DNA of 64,000 bases from Magnetococcus marinus MC-1 (GTDB lineage Bacteria; Pseudomonadota; Magnetococcia; Magnetococcales; Magnetococcaceae): the NCBI RefSeq assembly GCF_000014865.1, contig NC_008576.1, forward strand, positions 2,447,501 through 2,511,500. The letters run 5' to 3'. The notes under the pieces are model-generated. The model was given only the letters and a program-made list of their open reading frames with translations, was not told where the DNA came from and ran no database searches. Shown here piece after piece: positions 63,862 through 64,000 of the stretch. Made by a program: the position numbers and the translations under genes. Position 1 is the first letter of the stretch, and each line of letters begins with the position of its first letter.

Positions 63862-64000
63862 ATGCGCTACTTCACGCCCTCTTTAGACAAAGCAAAAATA
63901 CAGGAACACAGAAGGAACAACCTTCTGCAGACGCTTCTACTGATCACCTCTATGACAGGGCTGCTTGCTCTACTCGGCTGGATACTGGCTGGAGAGGAAG
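63862..64000 (+). CDS. Start of an HtpX-like M48 membrane protease (3' end beyond window)
   Basis: 46 residues visible: MRYFTPSLDKAKIQEHRRNN, then a hydrophobic helix LLQTLLLITSMTGLLALLGWIL. This fits the N-terminus of long HtpX-type proteases, but the zinc motif HExxH is outside the window. AAAGGAGAAAA precedes the ATG. Divergent from Hsp20, which fits an envelope and heat-stress role. Confidence 0.55.
   Translation, partial: MRYFTPSLDKAKIQEHRRNNLLQTLLLITSMTGLLALLGWILAGEE

Noticed and set aside
1-64000. tRNA, rRNA or tmRNA genes as island attachment sites
   Set aside because: No cloverleaf-type sequence, CCA-ended arm or rRNA signature was noticed on reading either strand; a tRNAscan run would settle it.

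Overview
The window looks like a chromosomal segment of a Gram-negative bacterium, most likely a proteobacterium. The evidence is a type I secretion ABC/HlyD pair, a lipoprotein with a lipobox, periplasmic lytic transglycosylase and DegP-type sequences, and AGGAG-type ribosome binding sites. The mix of genes recalls marine magnetotactic cocci (Magnetococcus), but no marker gene settles this and it is only a guess. Nearly everything between 3.5 and 62 kb is accessory DNA.

Layout. (1) 1-3035, minus strand: the end of a type I secretion operon (membrane fusion protein cut by the window edge, then an HlyB-like ABC exporter). (2) 3.5-23.4 kb: a nest of mobile elements. An IS21 remnant abuts one IS3-family element that should be about 1.26 kb but spans 17 kb (4750-21809). 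A group II intron entered its transposase gene, and that intron then received three IS66-family copies and a second IS3 copy. These carry a second copy of the same intron, an IS1634-like element, a different group II intron and a third, intact IS3 copy. Most junctions can be read to the base: 3-bp target duplications for IS3, 8-bp for IS66, exact exon junctions for the introns. A truncated IS1634-type transposase follows. (3) 23.5-32.9 kb: minus-strand cargo (Rpn-family nuclease, macro-domain protein, two calcineurin-type phosphoesterases, a zinc-ribbon/formylglycine-generating-enzyme-like protein, an ankyrin protein), mixed with transposase scraps. (4) 32.8-43.4 kb: a Sel1-repeat protein with 14 near-identical 108-bp units; a tightly packed four-gene operon (lytic transglycosylase and three unrecognised proteins, one with a possible Lon-type domain, a membrane segment and an SH3-like domain); and a divergent pair of a FlgO/CsgG-like lipoprotein and an exported protein. 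(5) 44.1-62 kb: a defence island. A SWIM zinc-finger gene diverges from a plus-strand operon: a WYL regulator, a 1743-aa DEAD helicase with a DUF1998-type region and a C-terminal nuclease-like domain, an SNF2-type helicase resembling DrmD of DISARM, an Eco57I-class adenine methylase, then HEPN-like, DUF3800 and possible BECR-fold RNase genes. (6) 61.8-64 kb: degraded HrgA-like and DegP-like pieces, then housekeeping-type genes (a conserved membrane protein, Hsp20, the start of an HtpX-like protease).

How the parts may work together. The helicase-SNF2-methylase core is organised like class 1 DISARM, but one long polypeptide appears to stand in for DrmA, DrmB and the DrmC nuclease. The WYL protein is the likely repressor, and the three trailing genes look like candidate RNase effectors or passengers. 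The 35.5-40.8 kb operon is the least explained set of intact genes and probably acts at the cell envelope. All family assignments come from reading motifs; no database search was run.
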